A DNA stretch of 33,514 nucleotides, taken from Chloroflexota bacterium (GTDB lineage Bacteria; Chloroflexota; Anaerolineae; Promineifilales; Promineifilaceae). Both the position numbers and the translations under genes were made by a program. Positions 25,602-33,514 of the stretch are shown one piece after another. The stretch's first letter is position 1. Each line of letters opens with the position of its first letter. Where the stretch lies: contig JAJRVV010000145.1 of NCBI GenBank assembly GCA_024277135.1, positions 1 through 33,514 of the forward strand, given 5' to 3'. Below the pieces are notes generated by a model. It did no database searches. It was not told where the DNA came from and saw only the letters and a program-made list of their open reading frames with translations.

Positions 25602-27413
25602 TTACGGCTGGCGAAAGCGCAGATGCACCGCCCCCAGATAAATCTCGTCCCCATCCAGCAGTTGAATGCCATACTCTGGCACTTGCTGGTCATTCACCCA
25701 GGTGCCGCTGGTGCTGCGTTCATCAAAAATGCGGTAATGGCTCCCTTCCAGCATCAAGCTGGCGTGCAGGCGGGAGACGGTTACATCCTTCTCGAACACC
25801 ACATCGCTTTGCGCCGGCGAACGGCCGATACGCACCTGCGTCCCTCGCACCGGAATGTCCCCGCCCATGGGCGACACCGCATCCAGCACCTCCAGATACG
25901 CCCGCACCGGCCCCGATTGCGCCTGGGCATACCCGCCCGGCGCCAAATCCGGCGCCAAATCGCTCACCGTATCCGGCAGTTCCACCAATCCAGGACGGCG
26001 GCGGGGACCGCGTGGAATCATAGCCGGAATTTGCCCCAACCAGCCTTGCCGCCACGCATAAAAGCCAAAGCCGCCCAATCCACCCAATGCCAAGAGCAGC
26101 AAGAAGGCCGTTCCAATGGCGCGGCCGATGCCGGCGCGCGGATTCAACTCGTCTGGCAAGGATCGCCGCCCTTCCTGGACGGTAATCACCAGCAACGGGC
26201 TGGTCACGCGCATCCCTTGCTCATCCAGCGCCGCAATTTGGATGGCGTTGTTTCCCATCACCAGGTTAGATAGTTCTACCTCAAATTCTGCCACTGAATC
26301 TGCCGGGATTTCGGTGGGGATTTCATTGACGACAAGCTGCACGGCCGTGAACTGACGCTCCACCCCATCCAGCCAACGCGCCGTCGTAGAAAATTGCAGC
26401 TTCACCGGCTCATCCACGCTGGGCAGCGTCAGCAGGCGGCTGGCTGCCGGTAAATTGATGACGATGCTGGGCGAGTTGGCCGGGACATTGATGATGGTTT
26501 CGGCCGTCACATCCGGCTCATTAACCAGGCTTAACGTCACCGGAAATGCGCCGCCGCTCAAATCATCCACCGTATAAACCAGCCGGTACTGCTCTCGAAA
26601 AGCGGCGATCCGGCTCCAAATGGCTGACACGCCTCCGCCATCCGCCATCTGAGCGAACAGCCCCCTCGATTCGGCCGCGATTTCTTCCAGATAACTTTGC
26701 CCTTCCCCTTTTCCCGCCGGAGACAGGTTCTCGTTGTTGAGCCAGATGGCATAAATGGGCACGCCCAACTCGGCGGCTCGCGCCGGCACATCATCGGGCT
26801 GGAAGCGGGCGCTGACCACATCGGTGCCATCGCTGATGATGACGATGCTGGCGAACATATCCGAAACCGGTTTCAGGTCTTCAATCTGGTTGAGCAGGCT
26901 CATGGCGCTGTCCACCAATGCCGTTGCCCCCGATGAGGGGACGAAGGGCACGGACAGCAGGTTGCGCACGCTGTTGTGAAAACGGTCGGGGGGCAGCAGT
27001 TGGTTGGCGGCGGTTTCGCCCACCTGGTAAATGGCGACGGCGTCAACCTGCTCCTCCATGGTGGGCGGGGCGGCATATTGGCGGATCGCTTCCTGAATGG
27101 CGTCAAATTGGCCGGATACGCCGATGGGAATATCGATAAGAAAGAGGGTGAAGGTTCCGGCGGGATGGGTTCCAAAATGTTCCAGGGGGGTGACGGCCGC
27201 GCCATTGTGCATCAGCGACAGCGGCGTTTGCGTCAAATCAAGCGGCCGTCCCTCCCCATCCATGCCATACGCGCGCAGTTCGATCTGCGGCGGGCTGCCG
27301 ACTTCGCTGCCGGTGATGATCAAACGGCCGGACGGCGGCTCCTGCGCCTGAACGGCCGTTGCCAGCCAGCCAATAATCATGATGAGCGGAATGAATTTAA
27401 TCCTGCCTCGCAT
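25602..27413 (-). CDS. Membrane protein with outer VWA-like domain and inner FHA domain (603 aa)
   Basis: A signal peptide (1-23, ending VQAQ) exports the N-terminal part. A von Willebrand A-like domain spans about 85-275 (FTLFLIDIPIG, then MFASIVIISDGTDV); the usual DxSxS metal motif is not kept in the first strand. A beta-rich region follows to about 420, then one TM helix (about 431-452, TAFLLLLALGGLGG). The cytoplasmic end has an FHA domain (about 515-600) with VRIGRSPAQSD, VSRLHASLML and STSGTWVND, which binds phospho-Thr. So it can link an outside event to Ser/Thr-kinase signalling inside. No kinase gene is in the window. The neighbour on the left is the R-M operon, same strand, with 65 bases between. 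Confidence 0.88.
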   Translation of the reverse strand: MRGRIKFIPLIMIIGWLATAVQAQEPPSGRLIITGSEVGSPPQIELRAYGMDGEGRPLDLTQTPLSLMHNGAAVTPLEHFGTHPAGTFTLFLIDIPIGVSGQFDAIQEAIRQYAAPPTMEEQVDAVAIYQVGETAANQLLPPDRFHNSVRNLLSVPFVPSSGATALVDSAMSLLNQIEDLKPVSDMFASIVIISDGTDVVSARFQPDDVPARAAELGVPIYAIWLNNENLSPAGKGEGQSYLEEIAAESRGLFAQMADGGGVSAIWSRIAAFREQYRLVYTVDDLSGGAFPVTLSLVNEPDVTAETIINVPANSPSIVINLPAASRLLTLPSVDEPVKLQFSTTARWLDGVERQFTAVQLVVNEIPTEIPADSVAEFEVELSNLVMGNNAIQIAALDEQGMRVTSPLLVITVQEGRRSLPDELNPRAGIGRAIGTAFLLLLALGGLGGFGFYAWRQGWLGQIPAMIPRGPRRRPGLVELPDTVSDLAPDLAPGGYAQAQSGPVRAYLEVLDAVSPMGGDIPVRGTQVRIGRSPAQSDVVFEKDVTVSRLHASLMLEGSHYRIFDERSTSGTWVNDQQVPEYGIQLLDGDEIYLGAVHLRFRQP

Positions 27414-27443
27414 ACCGTTTCCCTTTTGCCAATTCCTGTCGCG

Positions 27444-27472
27444 CTGCCCCTTTTACTACGTTACCGTATAAT
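27444..27472 (+). promoter_or_regulatory. Possible promoter of the HAD gene
   Basis: Perfect TATAAT (27467-27472) with a weak -35 CTGCCC (27444-27449) at 17 bases, about 54 bases before the start at 27526. Confidence 0.45.
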
Positions 27473-27525
27473 AGCAAACCGTTGTTACAAAGTAAACATA
27501 AATGCAGGCATGCAGGTGGGCAGGT

Positions 27526-28182
27526 ATGCAAATGAAAGGCATTATTTTCGACATGGACGGGTTGATGGTGGACACCGAGCCGCTGGCCCGGCGAGCGTGG
27601 ACTGATTTGTTGGCCGAGTTTGGGCAGGCGTTGGATGATGGGGTGTACGGCCGCGTCATCGGCCGTCGCGCCGACGAAACCGCCCAAATCCTGCTGGCCG
27701 CCTACCCCCTGCCCCTCTCACCCGCCCGCCTGATCGCCCGCAAAAGCAAAAAACTGGCCTCCCTGCTGGCCCAAAAGCTGCCCATCATGCCCGGCCTCAT
27801 GCCGCTGCACGCCGAAATCGGCAAACGGGGCCTGCCCTGGGGGGTAGCCACCTCCAGCCCCCGCGCCCACGCCGAAACCATTCTGGCCCGATTGGGGCTG
27901 CGCGCCAGCTGCCATGCCATCGCTGGCGGGGATGAAGCGGCGCAGGGCAAACCGGCGCCCGACATCTACCTGCTGGCGGCGGCGCGATTGGACATTCCCC
28001 CGGCGCAATGCCTGGCATTGGAAGATTCACTCCCAGGCTGCCGCGCCGCCGCCGCCGCCGGGATGCGCGTCATCGCCATCCCCAACGGGCAAACGCAAAC
28101 GGCCGATTTCAGCTTCGTCCACGCCATTTACCCCTCCCTCCACCACGTCGCCGCCCAACTAGACCAACTCCTGGCCGAGTAA
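27526..28182 (+). CDS. HAD-superfamily phosphatase or phosphomutase (218 aa)
   Basis: This is a cytoplasmic Mg-dependent hydrolase of the beta-phosphoglucomutase / phosphatase group. Motif I is IIFDMDGLMVDTE (nucleophile Asp9, acid/base Asp11), motif II WGVATSSPRAHAE, motif III GKPAPDIYLLAA and motif IV LALEDSLPGCRAAAAAG. A helical cap lies between motif I and II. AGGTGG six bases before the ATG at 27526 favours this start; ATGs at 27502 and 27532 are in frame. A repetitive GCAGG stretch covers the start region. The last 24 bases overlap the convergent permease gene. The substrate is unknown. Confidence 0.88.
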   Translation: MQMKGIIFDMDGLMVDTEPLARRAWTDLLAEFGQALDDGVYGRVIGRRADETAQILLAAYPLPLSPARLIARKSKKLASLLAQKLPIMPGLMPLHAEIGKRGLPWGVATSSPRAHAETILARLGLRASCHAIAGGDEAAQGKPAPDIYLLAAARLDIPPAQCLALEDSLPGCRAAAAAGMRVIAIPNGQTQTADFSFVHAIYPSLHHVAAQLDQLLAE

Positions 28183-29394
28183 CCCCTTCACCTGGCTCGT
28201 CTCCCGTTGCATCACGGTCAAAACCGGCAAGGCCAGCAGATTGACGGCCGCCAGCCCCAGGAAAATCAGACGGAAATCAACAGTGTCAATCAAGCCGGTG
28301 CTCAACGCCTGCCCGGCCCCGGTTCCAACGTTAGAAATCGCCATGAAAATAGCAAAATGCCCGGCGCCCATGCGCGGGTCGGATTTGGCCATGGCCAGGG
28401 TGATGAAGACGAGTTCGGCCGCCGCCAGACAAAAGCCCCACACCAGCGTCAGCAGCGGCATGTTATCCAGCGTGGCAAATCGGGCCAGCAGCGCCAACGC
28501 CGCCGACACCAGTACGGCCGGCGCCGCCCCCTGCCGCCAGATCGAAAGCCAACGCCCGGAAACCAGCCCCGCCGCCCCGCCCAGCAGCATGCCGACGCCG
28601 CCCAAAGCCGCCACATCCCCCACCTGTGCCAGCGTGCCGCCCAGCCCTTCGTTGGCGAACAGGGTGATGATGGCGTTGGCGCCATACACAGCCACGGAGT
28701 AGAGGATGGCGTAGAGGCTGAACCAGCCGATTTCGGGCCGCCACAAACCGCGCAGCGCCGCCCAATTGAACCTGTGCGTGGACGGCCGTTCCGCCGGTTC
28801 CTGCGCCCGCGCCAGCGGGGGCAAAGGCAGCAGGGCGAAGAAGGCCACCGCCCAAAACAGTACCGGCCAGCCCGCCGCTTCGATGAGACGGCCGTACACC
28901 GCCGCCATCATCACCAAGCCCAAGGCCCGGCCGATCACCATCACCCCCTGCACCGCCTCCTGCTGGTTCGGCGGCGTCACGTCAATCGCCAGCCCGTCCG
29001 TGGCCGTGTCATACAGCGCCAATCCCAGGGCGATGAACAACGCCAGCGCCAAAAAGAGAGGGAACATGGCCACCGGCGGCACAAAGGAGGCGGCCGCGCC
29101 GCCCAAAGCGATCAAGATCAATCCCAGGCCGATGTACGGCAGGCGATGTCCCCGGCCCAGCCCCGGCAGCCGCCAGCGCGCCTTGTCGCTGAGAAGGCCG
29201 ATGCCGACTTTGAGGATGAACGGCGCCACCAGCAGCCCGTTGAGCAAAGACAACTGCCCGGCGCTGGCTCCAAAATGACGTAAGTACAAATTGTTGAATA
29301 CCAGCACATACGCCAGCATCGCCCCCTGGACAAAGTAGAGCAGACCGAAGAGAAAGAAACGGCCGTTCCGCGTGCGTGTGATCGTCTGCTTCAA
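28159..29394 (-). CDS. MFS permease, AmpG-like (411 aa)
   Basis: This is an inner-membrane transporter with about 12 helices and Gly/Ala/Leu-rich segments. The blocks are LLYFVQGAMLAYVLVFNNLY in helix 1, LNGLLVAPFILKVGIGLLSD before the 2-3 loop and LALYDTATDGLAID with NQQEAVQGVMVIGRALG, which is the pattern of AmpG and related carriers. The 2-3 loop is basic (KARWRLPGLGRGHRLPY). The start is a TTG at 29394, with GAGG eight bases before it. AmpG carries anhydromuropeptides in Gram-negatives; the substrate here is not shown. The 3' end overlaps the HAD gene by 24 bases, so expression may interfere. Confidence 0.82.
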   Translation of the reverse strand: MKQTITRTRNGRFFLFGLLYFVQGAMLAYVLVFNNLYLRHFGASAGQLSLLNGLLVAPFILKVGIGLLSDKARWRLPGLGRGHRLPYIGLGLILIALGGAAASFVPPVAMFPLFLALALFIALGLALYDTATDGLAIDVTPPNQQEAVQGVMVIGRALGLVMMAAVYGRLIEAAGWPVLFWAVAFFALLPLPPLARAQEPAERPSTHRFNWAALRGLWRPEIGWFSLYAILYSVAVYGANAIITLFANEGLGGTLAQVGDVAALGGVGMLLGGAAGLVSGRWLSIWRQGAAPAVLVSAALALLARFATLDNMPLLTLVWGFCLAAAELVFITLAMAKSDPRMGAGHFAIFMAISNVGTGAGQALSTGLIDTVDFRLIFLGLAAVNLLALPVLTVMQRETSQVKGLLGQELV

Positions 29395-29530
29395 AAAATC
29401 AGCCTCATCTGGTTTACAAACCTTTTACAACTGCCTAATACCTGGGAAATAACAGCCGCCGATAATAACAGCATCAAATGTAACAAGCTATGCCGGGCAG
29501 AAAGTCCTGGCTCTAAATCGGAGAAAAAGC

Positions 29531-30607
29531 ATGTTGAAAAAAGCACAAATTCCTTTGGTGATTCTGTTGACTCTGGCAATGCTGTTGCGGGTGATGGGCA
29601 CGGCCGTCGCCCAGGAACCGGAGTCCGCCCGGCCGCTCCACGCCCGGCGGGGGATGCGCGGCGAAATCACAGCCATCAGCGGCAGCGCCCTCACCGTCGC
29701 CGTTCGTGACCGGGAAATCAGCGTCCAAACCAACGATGACACCCAATTCCACATTATCGGCCAGGATGGGGCCGCGCTGGCCGACTTCCAGGTGGGCGAC
29801 GCCATCGCCGGCCGGGGACAGCGACAGGATGACGGCGCGTTTTTGGCGACACTCATCGTCCGCCTGCCGGATGGGGAGATGGCGTTGGGCCGGATCGCGG
29901 CCATTGGCGATGCGTTTGTGACGCTGAACGGCCGTGACGGCCAACCAATCACCCTTCACGTCACCGGCGACACCCTGGTCGCCATGCGCGGCCAAACCTT
30001 CGCCTGGGGCGGCGACCCCGCCGGGCAAACGATGCTGCGTGAAGGGATGCGTATCGCCGCTTTTGGCGAATGGGGCAGCGATGACGAGATGGACGCCCAC
30101 ACCCTCATTTCCGCCCGCGCCCCCCGGCCGCCGCGCCGGGAAATGGTCGGCGAAATCAACAGCCTGGATGACAGCAGCTTCACCATGACGACGCTGGGCG
30201 GTGACGAAGTGACCGTGTTGACGGACGAGAACACCCGCTTCCGCCATTCCGATGTAGACGCGCCCACGCTGGCCGATTTCGTTGCCGGGGATCGGGTGGT
30301 GGTGGTGGGGCAGGTGACGGATGCCGGGGTGTTGGCGCGGTTGGTGGCCTACGTGCCCGCCGACCGGCTGAACGGCCGCGCCGCTATCGGAGAAATCACC
30401 GCCATCAACGAAAACAACATCGAGATGACCACGCGCAACGGCCGTGCCATCACCCTTATCACCAACGAAGAAACCCAATTCCGGGTGGGGGCAAACGGCG
30501 CGGCGGCGCTGGCCGATTTCGCCCCCGGCGACCGGATTGCCGTTACCGGCCGTGCCACCGATGTAGAAAACAACTTTATCGCTGCGCGTGTGGCAAAACG
30601 AGGCTAA
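29531..30607 (+). CDS. Exported protein with four DUF5666-like repeats (358 aa)
   Basis: A signal peptide (1-28, basic start, Leu-rich core, end TAVAQ) is followed by four similar beta-rich units: about 43-95, 115-190, 205-262 and 283-357. Each has a G-[ER]-I-x-[AS]-I start, a strand with T-x-x-TxF and an ADF-x-[VP]-GD block (ADFQVGDAI, ADFVAGDRV, ADFAPGDRI); the second is the most worn. This is the pattern of DUF5666, a small OB-like barrel of unknown role. It is probably outside the membrane or on the surface. GGAG is at the right distance before the ATG. No function can be given. Confidence 0.82.
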   Translation: MLKKAQIPLVILLTLAMLLRVMGTAVAQEPESARPLHARRGMRGEITAISGSALTVAVRDREISVQTNDDTQFHIIGQDGAALADFQVGDAIAGRGQRQDDGAFLATLIVRLPDGEMALGRIAAIGDAFVTLNGRDGQPITLHVTGDTLVAMRGQTFAWGGDPAGQTMLREGMRIAAFGEWGSDDEMDAHTLISARAPRPPRREMVGEINSLDDSSFTMTTLGGDEVTVLTDENTRFRHSDVDAPTLADFVAGDRVVVVGQVTDAGVLARLVAYVPADRLNGRAAIGEITAINENNIEMTTRNGRAITLITNEETQFRVGANGAAALADFAPGDRIAVTGRATDVENNFIAARVAKRG

Positions 30608-30608
30608 A

Positions 30609-30720
30609 AACAGTCAACAATCAACAGCTAACAGGAAACGATCAACAGCCGTACATACGCCGCTGATCGTTTTTCGTTGACTGTTATTCGTTGATTGTTG
30701 ACTGTTAATTGTTGACTGTT
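30609..30720. repeat. ACAGTCAACAATCAAC / GTTGATTGTTGACTGTT inverted repeat
   Basis: The left part ACAGTCAACAATCAACAG pairs with TTGTTGACTGTT units at the right, and the centre AAACGATCAACAG pairs with CTGATCGTTT. It fills the gap between the convergent DUF5666 and exonuclease genes and ends at the exonuclease stop. Confidence 0.8.
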
Positions 30721-31548
30721 CTACACCAATTCGGCGCTGAGGATGCTGTCCAGGCGGAAGGTGCGCAGCGACTTTCGCAAATGACAGTAAGCGATGAGGT
30801 AGCCCACGCCATTGTGTTCGCTCACATAACGCGGGGAGACGGAACGTACCGTCTCCCCGCGTTTGCCCAGATACAGGATATGCAAATCGCGGCTGTGGGT
30901 CAGCGCTTCGTCCAGCGGCGGCGGCAAAAACGGGTCGGGCGGCGGCGGCGTGAAAATGGAGCCGCCCTGAGCGTGGAGCAAATCGCCCACCGTCAGCATG
31001 TTTTGTTTCTGCAACTGGCGCGCCATCCGCTTCAGGATTTCGGCGGTCATGTACCCGTCGCTGAGGGCGCGGTGGGCCTGCCCCATGCGTACGCCTAACC
31101 GCCGGGCGATGTGGCCCAGATTGTTCCGGCCAAAGTAGAAGTGCCGCCGCGCCAGTTGCAGCGTACACAGCCAGGGATTGGGCAACACGGCCGTTTTCCC
31201 CGCCATGATGAACATCTCCATCCCCATAAAACCGGCGTCAAACGAAGCGTTGTGCGCCACCAGCAGCGCCCCATCCAGCAGCGCCATCAACTCATCATGA
31301 ATTTGGGCGAACGTAGGCTGGCCGATCAAATCTTCGTCGTAAATACCGTTGACGGCGCTGGCTTTGGCGTCCATCGGCCGGTCTGGTTGGATGAGTTGGC
31401 TCATCTCCGTCTGCGCCTGCCAATTTTCCAGCCGCACCGCCCCGATTTCCACGATGCGGTGCCCCAGGCCGGGGAACAATCCGGTGGTTTCAGTGTCCAG
31501 CGCCACGATAGGGATTTCTGACGGCCGTTTCTCCTCAAAATCAAACAT
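30721..31548 (-). CDS. DnaQ-type 3'-5' exonuclease fused to a WYL domain (275 aa)
   Basis: The first 175 residues are a DEDDh exonuclease like the epsilon subunit of DNA polymerase III: ExoI VALDTETTG (Asp18, Glu20), ExoII LVAHNASFDAGFM (Asp104) and ExoIII AHRALSDGYMTAE (His159, Asp164). All five metal or base residues are present. A Pro-rich linker (about 197-207) leads to a WYL-like domain (about 208-272) with LHILYLGKRGETV, GYLIAYCHLRKSLRTFRLD and ILSAEL. WYL domains bind ligands or nucleic acid and control bacterial regulators; here it may gate the nuclease. It is unlinked to any polymerase gene. The TAG abuts an inverted repeat. Confidence 0.85.
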   Translation of the reverse strand: MFDFEEKRPSEIPIVALDTETTGLFPGLGHRIVEIGAVRLENWQAQTEMSQLIQPDRPMDAKASAVNGIYDEDLIGQPTFAQIHDELMALLDGALLVAHNASFDAGFMGMEMFIMAGKTAVLPNPWLCTLQLARRHFYFGRNNLGHIARRLGVRMGQAHRALSDGYMTAEILKRMARQLQKQNMLTVGDLLHAQGGSIFTPPPPDPFLPPPLDEALTHSRDLHILYLGKRGETVRSVSPRYVSEHNGVGYLIAYCHLRKSLRTFRLDSILSAELV

Positions 31549-31590
31549 GCGCTCATTGTAAAAGAAAAGAGAAAATTAGCACAGGTAGTT

Positions 31591-31619
31591 TTGCGCGCTG
31601 GAAACGGCCGTGCTATAAT
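31591..31619 (+). promoter_or_regulatory. Promoter of nusA
   Basis: TTGCGC (31591-31596) and a perfect TATAAT (31614-31619) are 17 bases apart. The spacer carries one copy of ACGGCCGT. It is about 90 bases before the nusA ATG. Confidence 0.75.
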
Positions 31620-31651
31620 CCACCCGCTACATTATTGGATATGTTCGAGGG

Positions 31652-31677
31652 AAAGTGGGCAACCCCCACTTTTTTTA
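31652..31677 (+). terminator. Terminator-like attenuator in the nusA leader
   Basis: AGTGGG (31654-31659) and CCCACT (31665-31670) pair over a 5-base loop, and a run of seven T (to 31676) follows. It lies between the promoter and the nusA ATG (31709), so it must be read through for nusA to be made. NusA itself affects hairpin-dependent pausing, so feedback is plausible but inferred. Confidence 0.75.
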
Positions 31678-31708
31678 TTTCAACTTACACATAAGGTTCA
31701 GGTCAGGG

Positions 31709-33514
31709 ATGAAAAGCGAATTTCTTTTAGCCTTCAACGAAATTTGTGAAGCGCGCGGACTGCCTAAAGATGACGTTTTTGAAGCGTTAAAGGCAGCCCT
31801 CGTTTCCGCATATCGGCGCGACACCAACATCAGCAATTCGCAAGATGTGCGCGTGGACATTGATCCGCACACCGGCGACCCCACCATTTACGCTGAAAAA
31901 GAGGTGGTGGATTCCACCATTGACAACCGCACGGAGGTTACGCGGGAGCGCGCCCGGCGCGAAGGGTATCCTGACGCTGAGTATGGCGATTTGGTGATGA
32001 TTGACAGCACCACCGCCAGCTTTGGCCGCATCGCCGCCCAAACAGCCAAACAAGTGCTGTTGCAACGGCTGCGCGAAGATGAACGGGAACAGCTTTACGA
32101 AAGTTTTTCTGGTCGTGAGGGCGAGTTAGTCAATGGCACTGTGCAAAGTATCAGCGGCCAACACATCACCATTGGCTTGGGCCGCACGGAAGCGATTTTG
32201 CCCAAAAGCCAGCAAGTGCGCGGCGAACGGTATCGCGCTCACGATAAGGTGCGCGTGTATGTATTGGAGGTGCGGCGCACCAATCGCGGGCCGCAAATTT
32301 TCGTCAGCCGGAATCATCGAAATCTGCTGCGCCGCCTGCTAGAGCTGGAAGTGCCGGAAATTTACAATGGCCAGGTGGAGATCAAAAGCATCGCCCGCGA
32401 AGCGGGGCAGCGCTCCAAGGTGGCGGTGCAGGCGCTGCAACCTGGCGTTGACCCGGTGGGCGCTTGCGTCGGTATGCGCGGCGTCCGCATTCAAAGCATT
32501 GTGCGGGAACTGAACGACGAGAAAATTGATGTCATCGAGTGGAATCCGGATCAACAATCGTTTATCGCCAAAGCGCTCAGCCCGGCACGGGTGTCTCATG
32601 TTTTCCTGGAAGAGCACCCCGATAATGGCAAGACGGCCGTTGTCATTGTGCCGGATGATCAACTCTCGCTGGCGATTGGCCGCGAGGGGCAAAATGCGCG
32701 GTTAGCGGCGAAGCTGACGGGTTGGCGCATCGATATCAAGAGCCTGACGGAAGCGGCTGGCGAGGCGCTGCAAAATCTGGGACACCCGGCGGTAGACGCG
32801 ACCGTTTCTAAGAACAAGGAACTCGTCGCCCAAGTTGAGCAAATCCTGGCCAAGAAAGCGGCCGGACGGCCGATCACATCCGAAGATTATCTGACATTGA
32901 ATCGCTTGATCAGCGGCGTGGAAGGCAGCATTATGGCGGAACGCGCTGCCAGCCACGAAGAAATTCGGCGTAAGCGTGCCGAAGCACGCAAGAAAGTGCC
33001 CGCTCAAGCCTGGAAAGAGCCGTTGGATGTACTCGATTTGCCCGGCCGGATTCACAACTTATTGCTGGACAATGAACTGGAAACGGTGGGGGCGGTGTTG
33101 TTCACTTTTGAGTTAGACGAGTCCATCTTCCTCAATTTCCGCGGATTTGGCGACAAAGCGTTGGAAGAATTAGCCCAATATGCAGCTAAGTACCAGTTGG
33201 CATACCAGGCTGCGCTGGAAGCGGAAGCCCAGGCAGAAGCGGCGGCAACGGGCGTTGAAGCTGTTGAAGCCGAGACCGAGGTGGAAACGGTCGCCCAGGA
33301 ACCGGAAGCGGTCGAACCTGCGGCTGAAGCAGTGGTCGAGACAGAAATTGAGGTTGAATCGGAACCGGAAGCGGTTGAAGAAGAAGTGGCAGTGGAAGAA
33401 GAACCGATTCCCACGCTGGATGACTTGTCGAAATCGCTGATTGAGCGCAAGCCGGAACCAGCCAAGAAAAAACAATCGAAGAAACCGGCGGTGATTATCG
33501 CCCGCAAGCCGCGG
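31709..33514 (+). CDS. nusA: Transcription termination/antitermination factor NusA (cut at 3' end)
   Basis: NusA binds RNA polymerase and acts in pausing, termination and antitermination. The order is NusA N-terminal domain (about 3-125), S1 (about 135-200, GELVNGTVQSISGQHITIGL), KH1 (about 225-290, GACVGMRGVRIQSIVREL) and KH2 (about 300-350, LAIGREGQNARLAAKLTGW). Beyond the usual core there is a helical domain (about 437-492, LDLPGRIHNLLL, ETVGAVL, FRGFGDKALEEL) that looks like the alpha-CTD helix-hairpin-helix fold, and an acidic Glu/Ala/Val tail (about 500-575). The frame is open to the window edge, so 602 residues are seen and the end is missing. There is no rimP upstream. The ATG follows CAGG weakly. 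Confidence 0.97.
   Translation, partial: MKSEFLLAFNEICEARGLPKDDVFEALKAALVSAYRRDTNISNSQDVRVDIDPHTGDPTIYAEKEVVDSTIDNRTEVTRERARREGYPDAEYGDLVMIDSTTASFGRIAAQTAKQVLLQRLREDEREQLYESFSGREGELVNGTVQSISGQHITIGLGRTEAILPKSQQVRGERYRAHDKVRVYVLEVRRTNRGPQIFVSRNHRNLLRRLLELEVPEIYNGQVEIKSIAREAGQRSKVAVQALQPGVDPVGACVGMRGVRIQSIVRELNDEKIDVIEWNPDQQSFIAKALSPARVSHVFLEEHPDNGKTAVVIVPDDQLSLAIGREGQNARLAAKLTGWRIDIKSLTEAAGEALQNLGHPAVDATVSKNKELVAQVEQILAKKAAGRPITSEDYLTLNRLISGVEGSIMAERAASHEEIRRKRAEARKKVPAQAWKEPLDVLDLPGRIHNLLLDNELETVGAVLFTFELDESIFLNFRGFGDKALEELAQYAAKYQLAYQAALEAEAQAEAAATGVEAVEAETEVETVAQEPEAVEPAAEAVVETEIEVESEPEAVEEEVAVEEEPIPTLDDLSKSLIERKPEPAKKKQSKKPAVIIARKPR

Overview
The window looks like a chromosomal segment of a GC-rich bacterium (roughly 55-60% GC by eye). 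I infer a member of the Chloroflexota, probably Anaerolineae- or Ardenticatenia-like. The grounds are gene content and protein style: ClpC, NusA with an extra helical domain, many TPR and STAND-type proteins, FHA/VWA and DUF5666-type proteins, TTG starts, and intergenic palindromic repeat families. There is no rRNA or tRNA gene to confirm this. A striking genome signature runs through the window: the palindromic octamer ACGGCCGT occurs about 49 times by hand count, where about one is expected by chance.

Layout. 1-2.4 kb: the start of a GPH/MelB-type sugar symporter (cut by the window edge), a small membrane protein, a TPR protein and a protein with two XRE-type HTH domains. 2.6-7.3 kb: clpC, an FMN split-barrel protein, and a translationally coupled pair of a class I glutamine-amidotransferase-like hydrolase and murI. 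7.4-12.6 kb: rplS with its own promoter, leader hairpin and terminator, folE, a fumarylacetoacetase, a 66-residue conserved protein, and a fatty-acyl-CoA ligase behind a strong promoter. 

12.8-25.5 kb has the character of an accessory or defence-type island. It holds a STAND-type NTPase with an effector-associated (Death-like) adaptor domain nested inside it, and directly after it a 1768-residue protein that begins with the winged-helix part a STAND protein should have. That protein continues through TPRs, seven membrane segments and a large, probably extracytoplasmic, TPR array. I read the pair as one STAND signalling machine split over two genes. Then follow an IS110-family insertion sequence with structured flanks (one flank resembles an integron attC site), a degenerate SF1 (UvrD-like) helicase, a small XRE regulator diverging from a 79-residue ORF over a perfect operator-like palindrome, and a restriction-modification pair: a beta-class SPPY DNA methyltransferase and a restriction enzyme that I recognise as SfiI-like.

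25.6-33.5 kb: a membrane protein with an outer VWA domain and an inner FHA domain, a HAD phosphatase overlapping tail-to-tail with an AmpG-like MFS permease, an exported protein with four DUF5666-like repeats, a DnaQ-type exonuclease fused to a WYL domain, and nusA. nusA has its own promoter and a terminator-like attenuator, and no rimP lies in front of it. Several families of intergenic palindromes recur between genes, and in three cases the repeat supplies the last codons and stop of the neighbouring gene. Nothing here could be checked against a database; family names rest on motif recognition.
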